Assembly (NCBI GenBank): GCA_009760855.2
Contig: WPIO01000002.1
Coordinates: forward strand, 4,558,001-4,622,000
From: Cristatella mucedo
Taxonomy: Eukaryota; Bryozoa; Phylactolaemata; Cristatellidae
Length of the DNA stretch: 64,000 nt
Direction: 5' to 3'
Below the pieces are notes generated by a model. It was not told the DNA's origin and did no database searches. It saw nothing but the letters and a program-made list of their open reading frames with translations. The position numbers and the translations under genes were made by a program. Shown here piece by piece: positions 1 through 10,985 of this stretch (the first letter of the stretch is position 1; each line of letters begins with the position of its first letter).

Positions 1-66
1 TCTTATTTTGATGTCCATAGGTGTACTAAGCTTTTTCCATGCGACCGACGTGTAGTTCAATTGTGC

Positions 67-468
67 GCAGGCTCCTCTGATAAGCCACTGGTGAGCTGTT
101 AGGAGCACCACCGAGAGGGGCCGGTGCACTGCTGTGGTCCGCCTGCGATGTGGCATGGACACAGGCAGGTAACCCGCTGGTGGACAGATGGTGGACTCAC
201 CATCAGGGTCGGCCTGTGCGCAGTTGTGGTCCTCCTTGATGAATCATCGGGGTCGACCTGGGGCCGAGGGGAGTCGAGAAGAGGAGTCGAGTGGGAGAAG
301 GGAGCCGAAGGGAGCCGAAGGGAGCCGAAGGGAGCCGAAGGGAGCCGAAGGGAGCCGAAGGGAGCCGAAGGGAGCCGAAGGGAGCCGTGCGCCCTTCGGC
401 TCCGTGCGTCATAATAAACTGCTGGTGCTGGTAATCGGCTGGCTCTCTGATATGCGAATCTAACGACA
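67..468 (+). repeat. Unknown dispersed repeat, copy 1 (possible solo LTR)
   Basis: Closely matches 7010-7337: both start GCAGGCTCCTCTGATAAGCC, share GAGAGGGGCCGGTGCACTGC and end GGCTGGCTCTCTG. An AATAAA lies roughly 60 bases before the shared end, which suits an LTR polyadenylation signal. No coding capacity or flanking duplications were established. Confidence 0.55.
298..388 (+). repeat. 10-bp minisatellite (GGAGCCGAAG)n
   Basis: About nine near-perfect head-to-tail units inside copy 1 of the dispersed repeat. The array ends in a palindromic CCGTGCGCCCTTCGGCTCCG. Confidence 0.92.
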
Positions 469-715
469 CGACGTCCTCAATCGCTTTGTGTCTTCCCGCT
501 AGTTGTGGGGCCATGCGGGACTATAGATGCACTTTGACTGAACAAGCCGCTTGCTAGGCCAGCTATGGAATATTGGAAGTTTAACGCCCCAGAAAATTGC
601 AACATGAACCGTACAAATGTTGAACCCGCTGACAACGCAGCTTAATTTATACGAAACAATAAAGAGCTTGTAATAATCACATAACCTAAAATATGTAAGC
701 AGTACTGATGTCATT

Positions 716-845
716 AACCCTGTTGGCTACCGAATGCGTACCGAAAGTAGCATAGGCAGTGAGTGTGCTATACAAAACTCTCCTGCGTAGCACCCCTTAG
801 TCTTTATGGCTGTATGGAGTCAGGCGGAAATACAGATACAGATTA
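716..845 (+). mobile_element. LINE-B 3' tail
   Basis: TGTTGGCTACCGAATGCGTA, GTGCTATACAAAACTCTCCT and a TACAGATACAGATTA end. Confidence 0.8.
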
Positions 846-1284
846 GAAAAGCACGAGGAAGTTATGGCAATATAAAACTGTGTTGCATTAATGGATAATA
901 ATGATTGGGGGCAACTTGAAAACTAGAATTCGTTTATTTACTAACGAAGCTTCTACTCGTTTCCGGGCGAACAACAAACATTAGATTCCATACCACTTCT
1001 TGAAAGCAAAGCCTTTGTACTTGGGTTCTGTAGACTAAACTGCAAAAGCGACTTTATTAGACATTATGATACATGGAGACTGCATAGCAAAGCGTAACCT
1101 GAATTTTTAACCTCTCGTACTTGTATCAATGGTTATTCTGCATATCATGTTAGAAGTAGTAATCGAACAGCACTTGCATTCTGTAGCACAGCGCCAGCCT
1201 GACTCAGTTTTAGAGCGCATGAGAATTTCTCGGCAGGAAACACCTCTGTCCTGGAGCAATAGGATGCAGCCATCGTAGTAGGGC
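846..1284. other. No recognisable feature
   Basis: Non-repetitive sequence; nothing supportable on either strand. Confidence 0.5.
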
Positions 1285-1560
1285 AACGAGAGGTGATTGA
1301 TATTGGCTGGCCTGTCAACCCTATAGTTCCGGATAGCAATTTGAGAATAGGGCAACGCTTGCCGAAGGTCGCTGTCGCTGCCAACCAACCAAGATTTTTT
1401 GGGCGGTTTCCGTGAGAACAAAAGAAGTAGGTGAAGAACATCTGGGTTCTCGGGCTGTGAGCAAGGGGACGCAGAGGTCTCTGGGGTGATTGATTTTGGC
1501 TGGGTTGTCAACCCCATTGTCTTAGCTAGTTATATGATGATAGGGCGACGCTCGCTAGGG
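1285..1560 (+). repeat. Diverged direct duplication
   Basis: GGTGATTGATATTGGCTGGC at 1292 and GGTGATTGATTTTGGCTGGG near 1485 are each followed by TTGTCAACCC-like sequence and, 40-50 bases on, ATAGGGCRACGCT. The unit is about 190 bp. Confidence 0.65.
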
Positions 1561-1571
1561 CCTCTTCTTCA

Positions 1572-1712
1572 GCTGGTTTGGTCTAGCAGTTAAGGTGCTC
1601 GCCCCGACTAAGGTCTGACTGAGGTCGTGGGCTCGAGCTCCGAGGCATACGTGAAGCGCCTGAATAGGGATTAAGTTCTCTTGGGGCGCTATAAAAATGA
1701 ATTATAAATGAA
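1572..1712 (+). repeat. SINE-2 (tRNA-derived, LINE-A-like tail)
   Basis: A-box-like GTCTAGCAGTTAAGGTGCTC, then GAGGTCGTGGGCTCGAGCTC (B box). The 3' end is GTGAAGCGCCTGAATAGGGA, AGTTCTCTTGGGGCGCTATA and AT-rich sequence. Confidence 0.85.
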
Positions 1713-2070
1713 TTATAAATATAAAAATCTTCGGCTCCGTCTCGACACCGTCGCCAGTTGTTGCCGGACTCATTTCTCTTAAAGCAATGGAGGAGAGCGG
1801 GCTGTTCGCCGGTGATTGAGGGGCAGGATGAGACAGCGCCAGGAGGATTCGGTGGACTCCACCGAATACGGTCGTATAGCCCCCGTGCTCGCATTTTTGT
1901 GTTTCTTCTGTGTTACGTGTGTGCGCGCGTGCATGCGGTCTCGCCAAGAGAGCTTGGTGTAACGTGTGAGGTATTCATGCCGTAAGGTGGAAGCGGAGCC
2001 CTAGTTCTCCGGTCAGGGTCTAGGCTCCGGTTCGGGCTCCGGGTCCTGATCATCTTATCACATCCTATCA

Positions 2071-2146
2071 TGGCCGGAGTATGGCGGGTTTGGTGGGAAA
2101 TGGCCTTTGACCCCTGGAACTCGGCTACGTGTGTGTGGTGTGTGTG

Positions 2147-2239
<93 letters not shown>

Positions 2240-2293
2240 CCGAGTTCCAAGGGTCAGTGGCTATTTCCTGCCAAGCCCGCCATACTCCGGCCA
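2071..2293. repeat. 58-bp inverted repeat enclosing a GT tract
   Basis: The left arm 2071-2128 (TGGCCGGAGTATGGCGGG... to ACTCGGCTAC) and right arm 2236-2293 are reverse complements with about eight mismatches. The only sequence between them is (GT)n. It could fold into a long hairpin or cruciform, or be a small foldback element. Confidence 0.9.
2129..2236 (+). repeat. (GT)n microsatellite
   Basis: About 105 bp of GT with two minor interruptions, forming the loop of the flanking inverted repeat. Confidence 0.95.
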
Positions 2294-2299
2294 CTCTGC

Positions 2300-2970
2300 C
2301 GATCGCCATGCCGCTGAGCTAGGGTACGACGAGCGGCAGTCAGGTTAAACCTCTTTATAACAACGCATGCGCCAACAACAACATGGGAACTAAATAAGCC
2401 TACAGGGAAGGTCCTATACAAAGTACACTATAGGGGCGCAAGACGATGCAGCAAGCGCGAACAAACGTGTTAGTTGGTAAGTCAGCTTCCGCAGTCCCGC
2501 CTTTGTACAGACTCCGTTCCATCAGTACGAGCATACGCCGTAAAAGATCCGGCTAGCTGAGTAACTGCTTGGCTAGTCCGAGTCGACGTCTACCACAGTC
2601 GAGAGCTTTCGCCGAAAGACGCCAACTGGGGGGGGGGGGAGGAACCACGAACACGCTACACGGGATACGTGGAATATACAAATCCCAACAACGAGCGTGC
2701 TATCCAGCTCCGCTCGGGCTTTGGGTACTCGTTGCCTTACGTGCGTGGCCGCATCGCCGGAGCACGCCTGCACGAATCCAGGTGCATAACTCGGCGAGAC
2801 CGGGAACCTCCAGCATCAGTACTTACTCGGCCAACTTCTCCTACCCAAGAGCCCTGGTGACCAACCCATCGTCACCGAGCATCCAGCCATACCCATAGGT
2901 CAGACCCCGGCCTAGCCCGTGACCCTTACCACATTACAGCCTTCCTGTCCCAGCCAACCGAACCTAGCCT
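2300..2970. other. No recognisable gene
   Basis: Unique-looking sequence with a nine-base G run near 2630. Short open frames overlap on both strands without motifs. Confidence 0.5.
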
Positions 2971-2973
2971 GGG

Positions 2974-3005
2974 TACGTGTGTGTGTGCGCACGCGTGTGT
3001 GTGTG
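2974..3005 (+). repeat. Short (GT)n with GCGCACGCG centre
   Basis: Alternating purine-pyrimidine GTGTGTGCGCACGCGTGTGT, a potential Z-DNA-forming stretch. Confidence 0.8.
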
Positions 3006-3011
3006 CAAGCG

Positions 3012-3322
3012 CGCCCATAACTGGTAAATTGGTTTTATCGTCATTCAATTTGAGTGTTTTCTGCCATCCGTGAGCGAATGATAGCAATAAATGTAGCGAT
3101 TGAGTTGAGAGAAATCTACTTGCTGGGGCCTGAGAGGGACCAAAGAAAAGATACAACTGAGTGTCATTTGCATAGAATTGAAATCCCAGATCGCGCTTGA
3201 TGATTGCGTTGGCAAGAGGGAGAGAATAAATTGTGAAAAGAATCGAACTGAGAACGGAGCCTTGCGGTATCCCGTACTTCAGTGGTTTTTCGAATGGCCT
3301 TTATCCATTTACATCAATGCTC
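3012..3322 (-). mobile_element. LINE-A fragment (antisense), RT core
   Basis: Minus-strand match to the RT segment from the GVPQGSVL region to LNDDKTNLPVMG, near 3030-3320. No tail is attached. Confidence 0.75.
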
Positions 3323-3467
3323 TTTATTTTTAGGAAATAATACTCACACGGGGCAGTGCTGTGGGTATTTATATTACCACACTCATGTGACCTTTTAGGC
3401 GCCTCTCGTTCGGACCAACTACCGATGCTTGCCATCTATGCCAACCTACCTATAGTAATATGTATTT

Positions 3468-3560
3468 GATGGCCGAGGTCGTGGGCTCGAGCCCAGTGGC
3501 ATATGTGAAGCGCGTGAATAGAGATTAAGGTCTCTTATGGGCCATACAAATTAATTATAT
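3468..3560 (+). repeat. SINE-2, 5' truncated
   Basis: GAGGTCGTGGGCTCGAGCCC, ATGTGAAGCGCGTGAATAGA and AAGGTCTCTTATGGGCCATA. Confidence 0.75.
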
Positions 3561-3784
3561 TTATTAATTATATTACCATATATTTACATACTGTATGTAA
3601 ATGTATAAATAAAAATCTACGTTGAGCTTATCTATACTTGCATATAAGACAATTTTGACATTCGCACATGCATAGCAGAAACCATCTCAAATTTAATAAT
3701 GCTAAAGCAACCTTATAGCTATGGACAAGCCAAGTATTGCTAAGAAATTAGTAAACCACGTCCACAAAATGGGCACGGCCTTTA

Positions 3785-4262
3785 TACCTGCAGTAGCATC
3801 TGCATGAAATCTAGGTGTCCTCTTCCAGCGTGACCTTTCACTAGACGACCATATCTACAATCAAGTCTGCCTAATTTCGCCTACGTAACGCTGCAAAAAA
3901 TAGGGCCTCGTTAGACGAGGATACCAAACCCAATTGTCTCCAAGCATTGTGGGACATAACGTCTCGACTTCTGCTACTCATTGTGTGCAGGTTATCCTGC
4001 TGGTACAACAAGGTGCTTCCATTTGATGCAAAACTTTGCAATCAGGCTTGTCTTTCGTGAAAGACATCACTTTCAAATTACACCACTTGTCACCGAACTG
4101 TACTGGCTACCCACCAAGCAACACATGTCCCCAAAGATTGTGTAGTCAATCGCGCTTAGTTGCCTTCATTCTAGTTCACAACGTAACTAGGTCAGCCCTA
4201 TGATCCCCAGCCTGGACTGTTTTTTCGCCAATCTCCCAATACGTATCCGTGCAGTGCAGTCG
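3785..4262 (+). mobile_element. LINE-A fragment, thumb region, decayed
   Basis: Plus-strand similarity to the ARNLGVIFQSDLSLDDQI region (AATCTAGGTGTCCTCTTCCA at 3810-3829) and onward to the AKAWNSLP region, with many stops. Confidence 0.65.
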
Positions 4263-4327
4263 ATACCTTTGAGCGCTCCCATTAAACAGTTGATTCAGTA
4301 AGAGCATGAGCTAATAATAATAATACT

Positions 4328-4493
4328 TGCTGATTAAACAGCCTCTTTTGTATAGCGACCGAAGAGCCTTTATGGCTATCACAACCGCTTGCAGCGGCAA
4401 TAAAGGATCGCCCACCGCAAGAATCGAACACGCGACCTCAGGACCGTGGTCATGAAAGCAACCGCCTTACCTAGTGTGCCATTACGGCTCACC
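4328..4493 (-). repeat. SINE-1 (tRNA-derived), copy 1 of a tandem pair
   Basis: Minus strand: head with tRNA-like A box (CACTAGGTAAGGCGGTTGC) and B box region. The body follows (GGCGATCCTTTATTGCCGCT, GCCATAAAGGCTCTTC), then GCTATACAAAAGAGGCTG and an (ATT)n end. Confidence 0.85.
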
Positions 4494-4502
4494 AAAAAAT
4501 AC

Positions 4503-4668
4503 TAGCTGATTTAACAGCCTCTTTTGTATAGCGACAGAAGAGCCTTTATGGCTATCACCACCGCTTGCAGCAGCGATAAAGGATCGCCCACCACAGGATT
4601 CGAACCCATGACCTCGGAACCGAGGTCGTGAAAAGCAACCGCCTTACCTAGTGAGCCGTCGCGGCTCG
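4503..4668 (-). repeat. SINE-1 (tRNA-derived), copy 2 of the pair
   Basis: Same orientation and structure as its neighbour, ten bases away. Better B box, GGGTTCGAATCCTG (minus strand). Confidence 0.88.
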
Positions 4669-5814
4669 GTGCTGCCTGTAGCTTGCGAGCCAGCGTGATA
4701 TACGTTCAATCAGCGCTCAAACTGCTGTATCTGCTCTGTGTACGCTAGACCATCATCCTCCTAACAAGGCGAAATTTCGGCGTCTGGCGACCGGTAGGTG
4801 GCGGTGGATCAGCAGTAGCAACTCTTGCTCTCCTGGGCTCACCGTAACCTCAACAACCGTGCACACGTCCCAAAATAGAAAATTTTTTCGGTTGGAAGGC
4901 GGCGGCGGCAGCGGTCTCTTCAAGCTATCTGAAGAAAAAAGTCTTTCCAGACCTAATCAGCCCTATATAGACCTATAAAGCCCCAATCATAGTTCTCCAA
5001 ATAGTCAAGACATGGCAGTGCAAGCCAACTTGGTGAAACCACCTAGGAGGCCTGTAAGAAATAGCACCATAACACCATTTTGAAGCCTCAAATGACCTCA
5101 CTTTGACTAATTAGCTCACACTTAACGGCACTCGCGAACATCTTGGCACTGATGTAGTCCTCTTGGAGGTGTACAGAGTGAGCTTCTGGGAAAGGCGGGC
5201 ACTTGCTCCAGCTGTGACGGAGCACTGCCACGAGGCTCCCGAATGAACTATTCTGAAATAGGAGCCATTCACTCAGGTTATCGGTGATTCCCGTAGCCTC
5301 GAGCAGTTAGGTCAGATTTTTGGAGATGCACAGCGAATCTTGCCAACTAAAAAAATTCCCTGATCGATTGCTTTCACACTTTTCGCCAAAGAGTTCCACT
5401 CCTTGGCTGTCGATGTCGGAAGTTCAGCTTAGACTTCGTAAGATCAAGGTCTCTGATCAGATCTTCGAGGTCTTTCTGGTTGGGAAAGCATGGGTTTCTC
5501 TCCTCAGCCGCACCTGTAAAATCGAATCTGGATGTGCAACATTTTCCTCGCCGTTCTCTTTGCTACTCTCTACTGATAAGGCTGATCCCTCTCCGAAGGG
5601 GTGAGGACGATGAATTCGAACGGTCCATCATGCAGAGGTAGCAGTTGCTTGAGTAATCTGTTATCTCCCGTCGCTGAATTCTTGCGTTTTGCAAACTTCA
5701 TGGCTCTCTTCTCTCCGATGTACAGGCATTTAAATAACACCGAAACTAAAATTAAAACGGTATCTCACACGCTGCACAAGAATATGCAAGGAATTCCATC
5801 TGTTGAGTAGCAAT
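4669..5814. other. No recognisable feature
   Basis: Short frames such as 5320-5604 (94 codons) show no motif or splice support. Confidence 0.5.
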
Positions 5815-5905
5815 TAATATTAATAATACATTTGTATAGTCTCCTCAGAGAACTTAATCTCTTTCTGCGCACTTACGCAATAAAGGAAGCATAATCAATT
5901 GTTCG
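5815..5905 (-). mobile_element. LINE-A 3' tail (antisense)
   Basis: TCCTCAGAGAACTTAATCTC preceded by AT-rich tail repeats and followed by a short piece of 3' UTR. Confidence 0.7.
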
Positions 5906-7009
5906 TCTCCGCCAGCAGAAAAATGCATCAACTTTTGTTCAAGCAGCTCGCAATGACAAGTCACAAAATATATCTGTTCACTACTACCATACTCTACAAT
6001 AACATAAACTAAAATGTTCCTTAAAGGCTCGTTTACTGTAAAACTTGAACGGATGCGACTCTATAGAGTTACGTCCGCACAAAATTCATTAATTAAGGTA
6101 GCGAAACTATGCATACTATATTTACTTCAATATCCTTTTCGGACACAGAAGGCACTTTTTGCTAAATCATAGATATTTTCTATTAGTTTTAGGCGCTAGG
6201 GATTAGGAAAAATATTTTTTTTATCAAAGAAAACAAAATAATCTGAAATCTAAATCTGTAAAGTAAAGTAAATCTGTAAAGTATCTGTATCTGTATCTGT
6301 AGTAAAGTATCTGTATCTGTAAAGTAAATCTGTTACCTCGTAAAATCTTTTAGACCGTTCTGTTAGTTCACATGCAACCTAACCCCGGTAAGCACTGCCA
6401 AGTGACGTCGCATCCCCTTACCTGAAAACATCCAAATATAAGCTTGAAACCTACCATTTCCTTGCAGCTTTGGCTCTGTTTACGTGAGTTGCTTTTTATA
6501 TGTGCATGCATGCGAGCACTGCACATGCTTTCACTAACCAATGAACGTGCTTTGTTTTCGGCATCTTTTAAAGTACATAGAAAAGAACTGGACTCGCCTA
6601 GGGCTGTCTAGAAATATTTCTTATTATTAATGCTATTCTAAGCATTTGGATACTGGCTGACGAGCGGCCGCGCGAAAATTAAGCTTTGCCATCTGCACTT
6701 AGATAGATGTGATCTTTATCGTCAGCGTATCGTCTTTTGACTTTCATGGCTCGCCACTTTTGAAGACCTTCACATCTTTAGTTCGGCTGATAGAGCCCGA
6801 TGGCAGCCAGGATCAACATTTGCTTTTTGGCAAATGGCAGTATTTCACGTATTCCGGGAGCCTAATCCTTTCGGCAAGCTACTGGGTAATGCTCAAGTAG
6901 ATAAGGGATCGAGCAGTTTTGGAATCAAGGTGAAATATGGTATGCTGACTTCTCTGTGTGTATGTTTTCTTGCAAGATGTAGTTCGTATGTACGTATGCA
7001 TGTATTGTA
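5906..7009. other. AT-rich sequence with one tandem repeat
   Basis: Apart from the repeat at 6240-6335, I see nothing interpretable. Confidence 0.5.
6240..6335 (+). repeat. (CTGTAT)/(TAAAGTAAATCTG) tandem repeat
   Basis: Interleaved TCTGTA and AAAGTA units. LINE-B tails end in related TACAGA repeats, so this may be a relic of one. Confidence 0.75.
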
Positions 7010-7337
7010 TGCAGGCTCCTCTGATAAGCCACTGGTGAGCTGTTAGAAGCACCACCGAGAGGGGCCGGTGCACTGCTGTGGTCCGCCTGTGATGTGGCAT
7101 GGACACAGGCCGGTAACCAGCTGGTGGCCAGATGGTGGATTCACCATCAGGGTCGGCCGGTGCACAGTTGCGGTCCTCGGTGAATTATCGGAGTCGACCA
7201 GGGGACTGGAGGAGTGGAGGAGGAGTGGAGTGAGAGTAGGGGCCGAGGGGAGCCGTACGCTCTTGTGCTCTGTGTGTTGGGAATAAACTGTCGGTGTTGG
7301 GCATCGGCTGGCTCTCTGCTGTGCGAGCAAACAACAC
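7010..7337 (+). repeat. Unknown dispersed repeat, copy 2 (possible solo LTR)
   Basis: Second copy of the 67-468 repeat in the same orientation. It lacks the minisatellite expansion and has instead a short GAGGAGTGGAGGAGGAGTGG stretch at that place. It also has the AATAAA signal. Confidence 0.55.
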
Positions 7338-7369
7338 AAGATAAAGAAAGAAATAGGGTGAAAACAGAT

Positions 7370-7425
7370 AAAGAAAGAGATAGGGTGAAAACGAGAGAGA
7401 CAGAGAGACAGAGAGACAGAGGAAA
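7370..7425 (+). repeat. GA-rich repeat
   Basis: AAAGAAAGAGATAGGGTGAAAAC appears twice, followed by (GAGAGACA)n. Confidence 0.75.
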
Positions 7426-7763
7426 GTTAGTTGGTAAGTTAGAAAGTAGGCTTGTACTTTTCTTCTAGCCTTCACGCTTTGAGCAGGTTTTTTAGCGTTC
7501 TAGAGAGGCAACAAGATTGCAAGGATTAAGCCCTGCAGTAGAGAGTATAACTATGTTAACAGTATTATAATAATTATTTTTATTAGTATGTTAACATTAT
7601 ATTAGGAAAAATATTAAAAATATATTCGGACGACGCCCTAAGAAAACTAAACTTCTTTCCAGTCACTTTGCTTAACCTGTATTGGAAGCGAGTCAACGTC
7701 TTAAGGAGGATATGCACAGTGTCAGCACTCATTTACTTGCAAAGGGCAATTGGCAGTCTCAGC

Positions 7764-7935
7764 AAATGCTGTGAGGAAACGGTGCGCTTGTAAGCTTCTT
7801 TTTTGATGTCGTCAAGTCAGGCGATGCCGTGACGTCAGTCGGGAGCGACTTCCGCGGTTTGGGTGCACACGAACTAAAGGCACAGTATATGAAGGATTTG
7901 AGGTTATTTGAGACACCGAAAACGACTTGATTTAG
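7764..7935 (-). mobile_element. LINE-A fragment (antisense), end of ORF and 3' UTR
   Basis: Minus-strand similarity to the SSYAPKAWNSLPTCV region and the start of the 3' UTR (AAGTCAGGCGATGCCGTGAC at 7814-7833). Confidence 0.7.
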
Positions 7936-8194
7936 AGGAACGGATAGTCCTAGTATCAAATCTCGAGTCCCGATATCTGTGGTGACTTGAGATGCTAACC
8001 GCAATGCTAAACCAGCAGTTGTTCAGCGAAATATTTACTTCGCTCATGTTAATCGTCCTTGATACTCGTTGTAACTTTTAACGTTGACATTGATATAACT
8101 AATTAGTCAATACGCTTCCTTTTCTGCCTATGCGAAGTACGTAGAAAGATAAATAGTTCTCTCGGGGAGGCAGGCAGATGCATTATCATCATTC

Positions 8195-8430
8195 CCACCA
8201 ACCTGGTATAACTGCCCACAAAGCATCGCAGCTACTACTGTGTCCTGTCGCTCACTCTTAGGTCCCGACATTCACTTGCTCCAGACAAACTATCTCAAAT
8301 GCGCCCCAATCGGGGTTCTTGTCTTAGCACGGGCTCCTCAGACTATGGCCATTTGCCTGCACCACCAACCAACCTCAAATACTATTGAGGCTATGCCTGC
8401 AGCTCATATCCTCCTCAATGTATATAGCTG
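8195..8430 (+). mobile_element. LINE-A fragment, thumb region, decayed
   Basis: TGTCGCTCACTCTTAGGTCC (8246-8265) matches the VLSLTFRSL coding region of the main copy; the rest is eroded. Confidence 0.55.
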
Positions 8431-8431
8431 A

Positions 8432-8938
8432 TTAATAATATAATTAAAATAATATATTTGTATAGCGCCCTCAGAGAACTGAATCTCTCGCTAGGCACTT
8501 TGCAGATGCTTCATACAAAGCATTACCAAATATTCTGTGGTAACATCCGCAAGGAGCAGGCACACCAAGTAGCTGGCACGAGCAGGTAAGCAGGTACATA
8601 CACGCGAAGGATGAATCACAAAGACCCACCAAATGCTGTAATAAAAAGGTACATTTTAAGCTTCTTTTTAATTGACGTCATGTCAGGGGACTCTGTGACA
8701 TGCGTTGGTGGTGTATTCCAGGCTTTGGAAGCATACGAGCTACAGGCACGGTCCCCAAAGGTTTTGAGATTCGTACGAAGCATGGCAGAACGATTCGAGT
8801 CAGAACAGCGGGTTGTACAATTCTTCGCCTCGTGCGGGAGTAGTTCCGATAGGTACGATGAACCAGAGAATGAAAGGACCTAAAAGTAAGTAACAGAACC
8901 TTGAAGTCGGTGCACTGCTTGACTGGGAGCCAGTGATT
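8432..8938 (-). mobile_element. LINE-A fragment (antisense), tail and ORF end
   Basis: Tail stem-loop (ATAGCGCCCTCAGAGAACTG near 8462), shortened 3' UTR, then the antisense of the ORF end (AGGCACGGTCCCCAAAGG near 8744). Confidence 0.75.
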
Positions 8939-9032
8939 TCAGACTTATATCATAAATACTCTTGAATTGACTATATAAACAACTAGCCATTGCTTCTCAC
9001 ACCATTAAATTTAACTGTCTGAATTGTCTCGT

Positions 9033-9135
9033 TATAATAATAATAATAATAATAATACACTTGATAAAGTGCCCTCAGAGAACTCAATCTCTTGATAAGC
9101 ATTTTACATTTGCTGCAAACGTAAACGCAATTGAA
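9033..9135 (-). mobile_element. LINE-A 3' tail (antisense)
   Basis: An (ATA)n run is followed by CACTTGATAAAGTGCCCTCA and the TTTACATTTGCTGCAAACG segment typical of the LINE-A 3' end. Confidence 0.75.
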
Positions 9136-9300
9136 TGGTGAGTAATATTTGCCTGTGTGAGCTAACGCTTTATTAAAAATGTATATGAGCTCCTCCATAC
9201 GGAGTGATGGGAAGATTATGATGTACATTTACTGCATAGTTACAGCTGCACATTTAATCGCTTTATATGACTAGTTATTAGATTTTCCAGTTATTTTCAG

Positions 9301-9431
9301 CCGCAAATAGTGTGACATGGGCCAAGATCACTCCGATTACCAAGAGAAAGTCAGATGAAAATGGCCTTCCCTGCGTACTCCGACTTCAACAATTCCCTTT
9401 TCAGACACTCTACACCAAGTGGCGCTTATGA
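9301..9431 (+). other. Exon-like open stretch of unknown identity
   Basis: After a good acceptor (TTATTTTCAG|CC) the sequence reads ANSVTWAKITPITKRKSDEN then GLPCVLRLQQFPFQTLYTKW, with a TGA two codons later. A shifted frame continues LMIFDGNEVILLRKAAPVCE. The amino-acid composition looks coding, but I do not recognise the family. It may be an exon remnant or transposon debris. Confidence 0.3.
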
Positions 9432-9539
9432 TTTTCGACGGAAACGAAGTAATCCTACTGAGAAAAGCCGCACCGGTTTGCGAACCATGAACATCCCTTC
9501 AAGCCATATTAATAAAAACAACTGGCCTTAAAATATCGT

Positions 9540-9660
9540 CCTAAACCAGGCTTTCACAAAAATATATTGTGAGGCAATATGTTGTATTGTATCATTGACA
9601 ATAAACTGTATTGGGTGCCGTAACAATATCAATATATTGTACTGTCTAGATGAACAAAAT
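9540..9660. repeat. CAATAT-rich subterminal region, left side of hAT relic
   Basis: Several copies of ATATTGT/ACAATAT, including CAATATATTGTACTG near 9629-9643. A matching cluster lies at 13980-14160 beyond the transposase remnant. Clustered short inverted words are typical of transposase-binding sites near hAT ends, but this is inference. Confidence 0.4.
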
Positions 9661-9833
9661 CAAAATTATTGCAATGCTTAAGTCCCTGTTTTAGTTTTAA
9701 ATTTTAAGATTTAAGAGCACTTCCCCAAGAGCCTCGAGTCTGACCGCACTGTGTGGATCGCGGACTGCAGAAGTCCATGCAGCGTGTTTGATCGAAACAG
9801 TTTTACCATTTTTCTTCCAGAATCAAAACTCCG

Positions 9834-10985
9834 ATGACTTCTTTCAGTTCGCTGGGCAGTCCCACTGTTCCACCGTCCAGCAAAGATATCTCCAGCATTT
9901 TCTTTAGAAATGGTTCAAAGGATCCAGCATCTAAACTATGGAAATACGGCTTTGATTTAAAGCGAGAGGATGAAGTCGTTAGGAATGGCTACAACAATTT
10001 TATGGTGGACATCAAAACCAAAATGCAAACTACTTGGAAACTTTCAACTCGCAAACTCCTGAAAGCATTTCATCAATGGGCAGTGCTGGAACCAACTCTG
10101 TGACTGGTCAGTTAGCTCTGGAATACACGATCGAATCAAAGTCTACCAACATTTACAAATGGCTCGATCGTATTGTTATAGAGGAGCACAAACTGAAGCT
10201 CTGCGAAAAAACGCACGAGAGCGAATACTAGCCTGTCAAAGACTTCCATAGAGACAAGATAAATACATGCTGTGATTGGTAGAGGCAGTTAAAAAGAAAT
10301 ATCGACTTTTGCAAGTGCATCATCACAATATGCCCTCTTGTTCGATGGCTGGTCAGAACATTCAATCCATTTTATTGGTAAATTCCTTGCAATTTCGATG
10401 CGAATTTTAGTAAACATTTGTCTAACTCGAGTTTACAACATATATATGTATCTTATATTACATTGCCTGGAAAAGCGGTCGGCAGTGAATGCCAGGTTTT
10501 TCTGCTAGTATTAGCCCCATTGCTTGATGGGACAGACTTCGACGCTGTCAACTATGTGAAGCTCAGCAGTGCCGCACTGCGATGGTACAACCTATCGGCC
10601 GAACGAGCAGTCTGTCCGATTGGCGACCGTTGATCTACAAAAGCGGCAACAGCTAATCTGCTTGACCGGCCGTTGTTAGGTAGCCGCAGACATAGTCTCA
10701 ATCTGGCAGTCGAAGCCTAAATTGCACAATTTCTCTCATCGGAGTTCGAACTTGTTTGGAAACTAATGTCGAAGTTGTTCCCGCTCAGGAAGCCTGGTAG
10801 GCTGAGTCTGTCAACATATTTTCGCTCTGTCAAACGAAACTCGACTTGCTGGCTCGGAGTTACCAACAAATGTTTGAGATGTTTGAGCGATTACTGCCCA
10901 AATTTGACCATTCGAACCCCGTGCTTGCCGAATTGATCTCTACAGCCATGCAAAGAAATGTCATTCGTCGGAAGAAAGGGGCCTT
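9834..10985 (+). pseudogene. hAT transposase relic, 5' portion
   Basis: Starts with an open stretch (MTSFSSLGSPTVPPSSKDIS) that may include a degenerate BED-type region. Frame-broken but recognisable hAT catalytic-core pieces follow: LLFDGWSEHSIHFIGKFLAI near 10330-10400, then ATANLLDRPLLGSRRHSLNL and AVEA near 10640-10720. The D-x-x-x-N/T-x-A-x-x-LL and C-x-x-H-x-x-NL-like patterns of hAT are visible. Several stops and frame shifts make it non-functional. The LINE-A insertion interrupts it. Confidence 0.7.

Noticed and set aside
4503-4668. tRNA gene
   Set aside because: A and B boxes are present, but the sequence is a repeated SINE with no closed cloverleaf; the same holds at 29430, 44518 and 54115.
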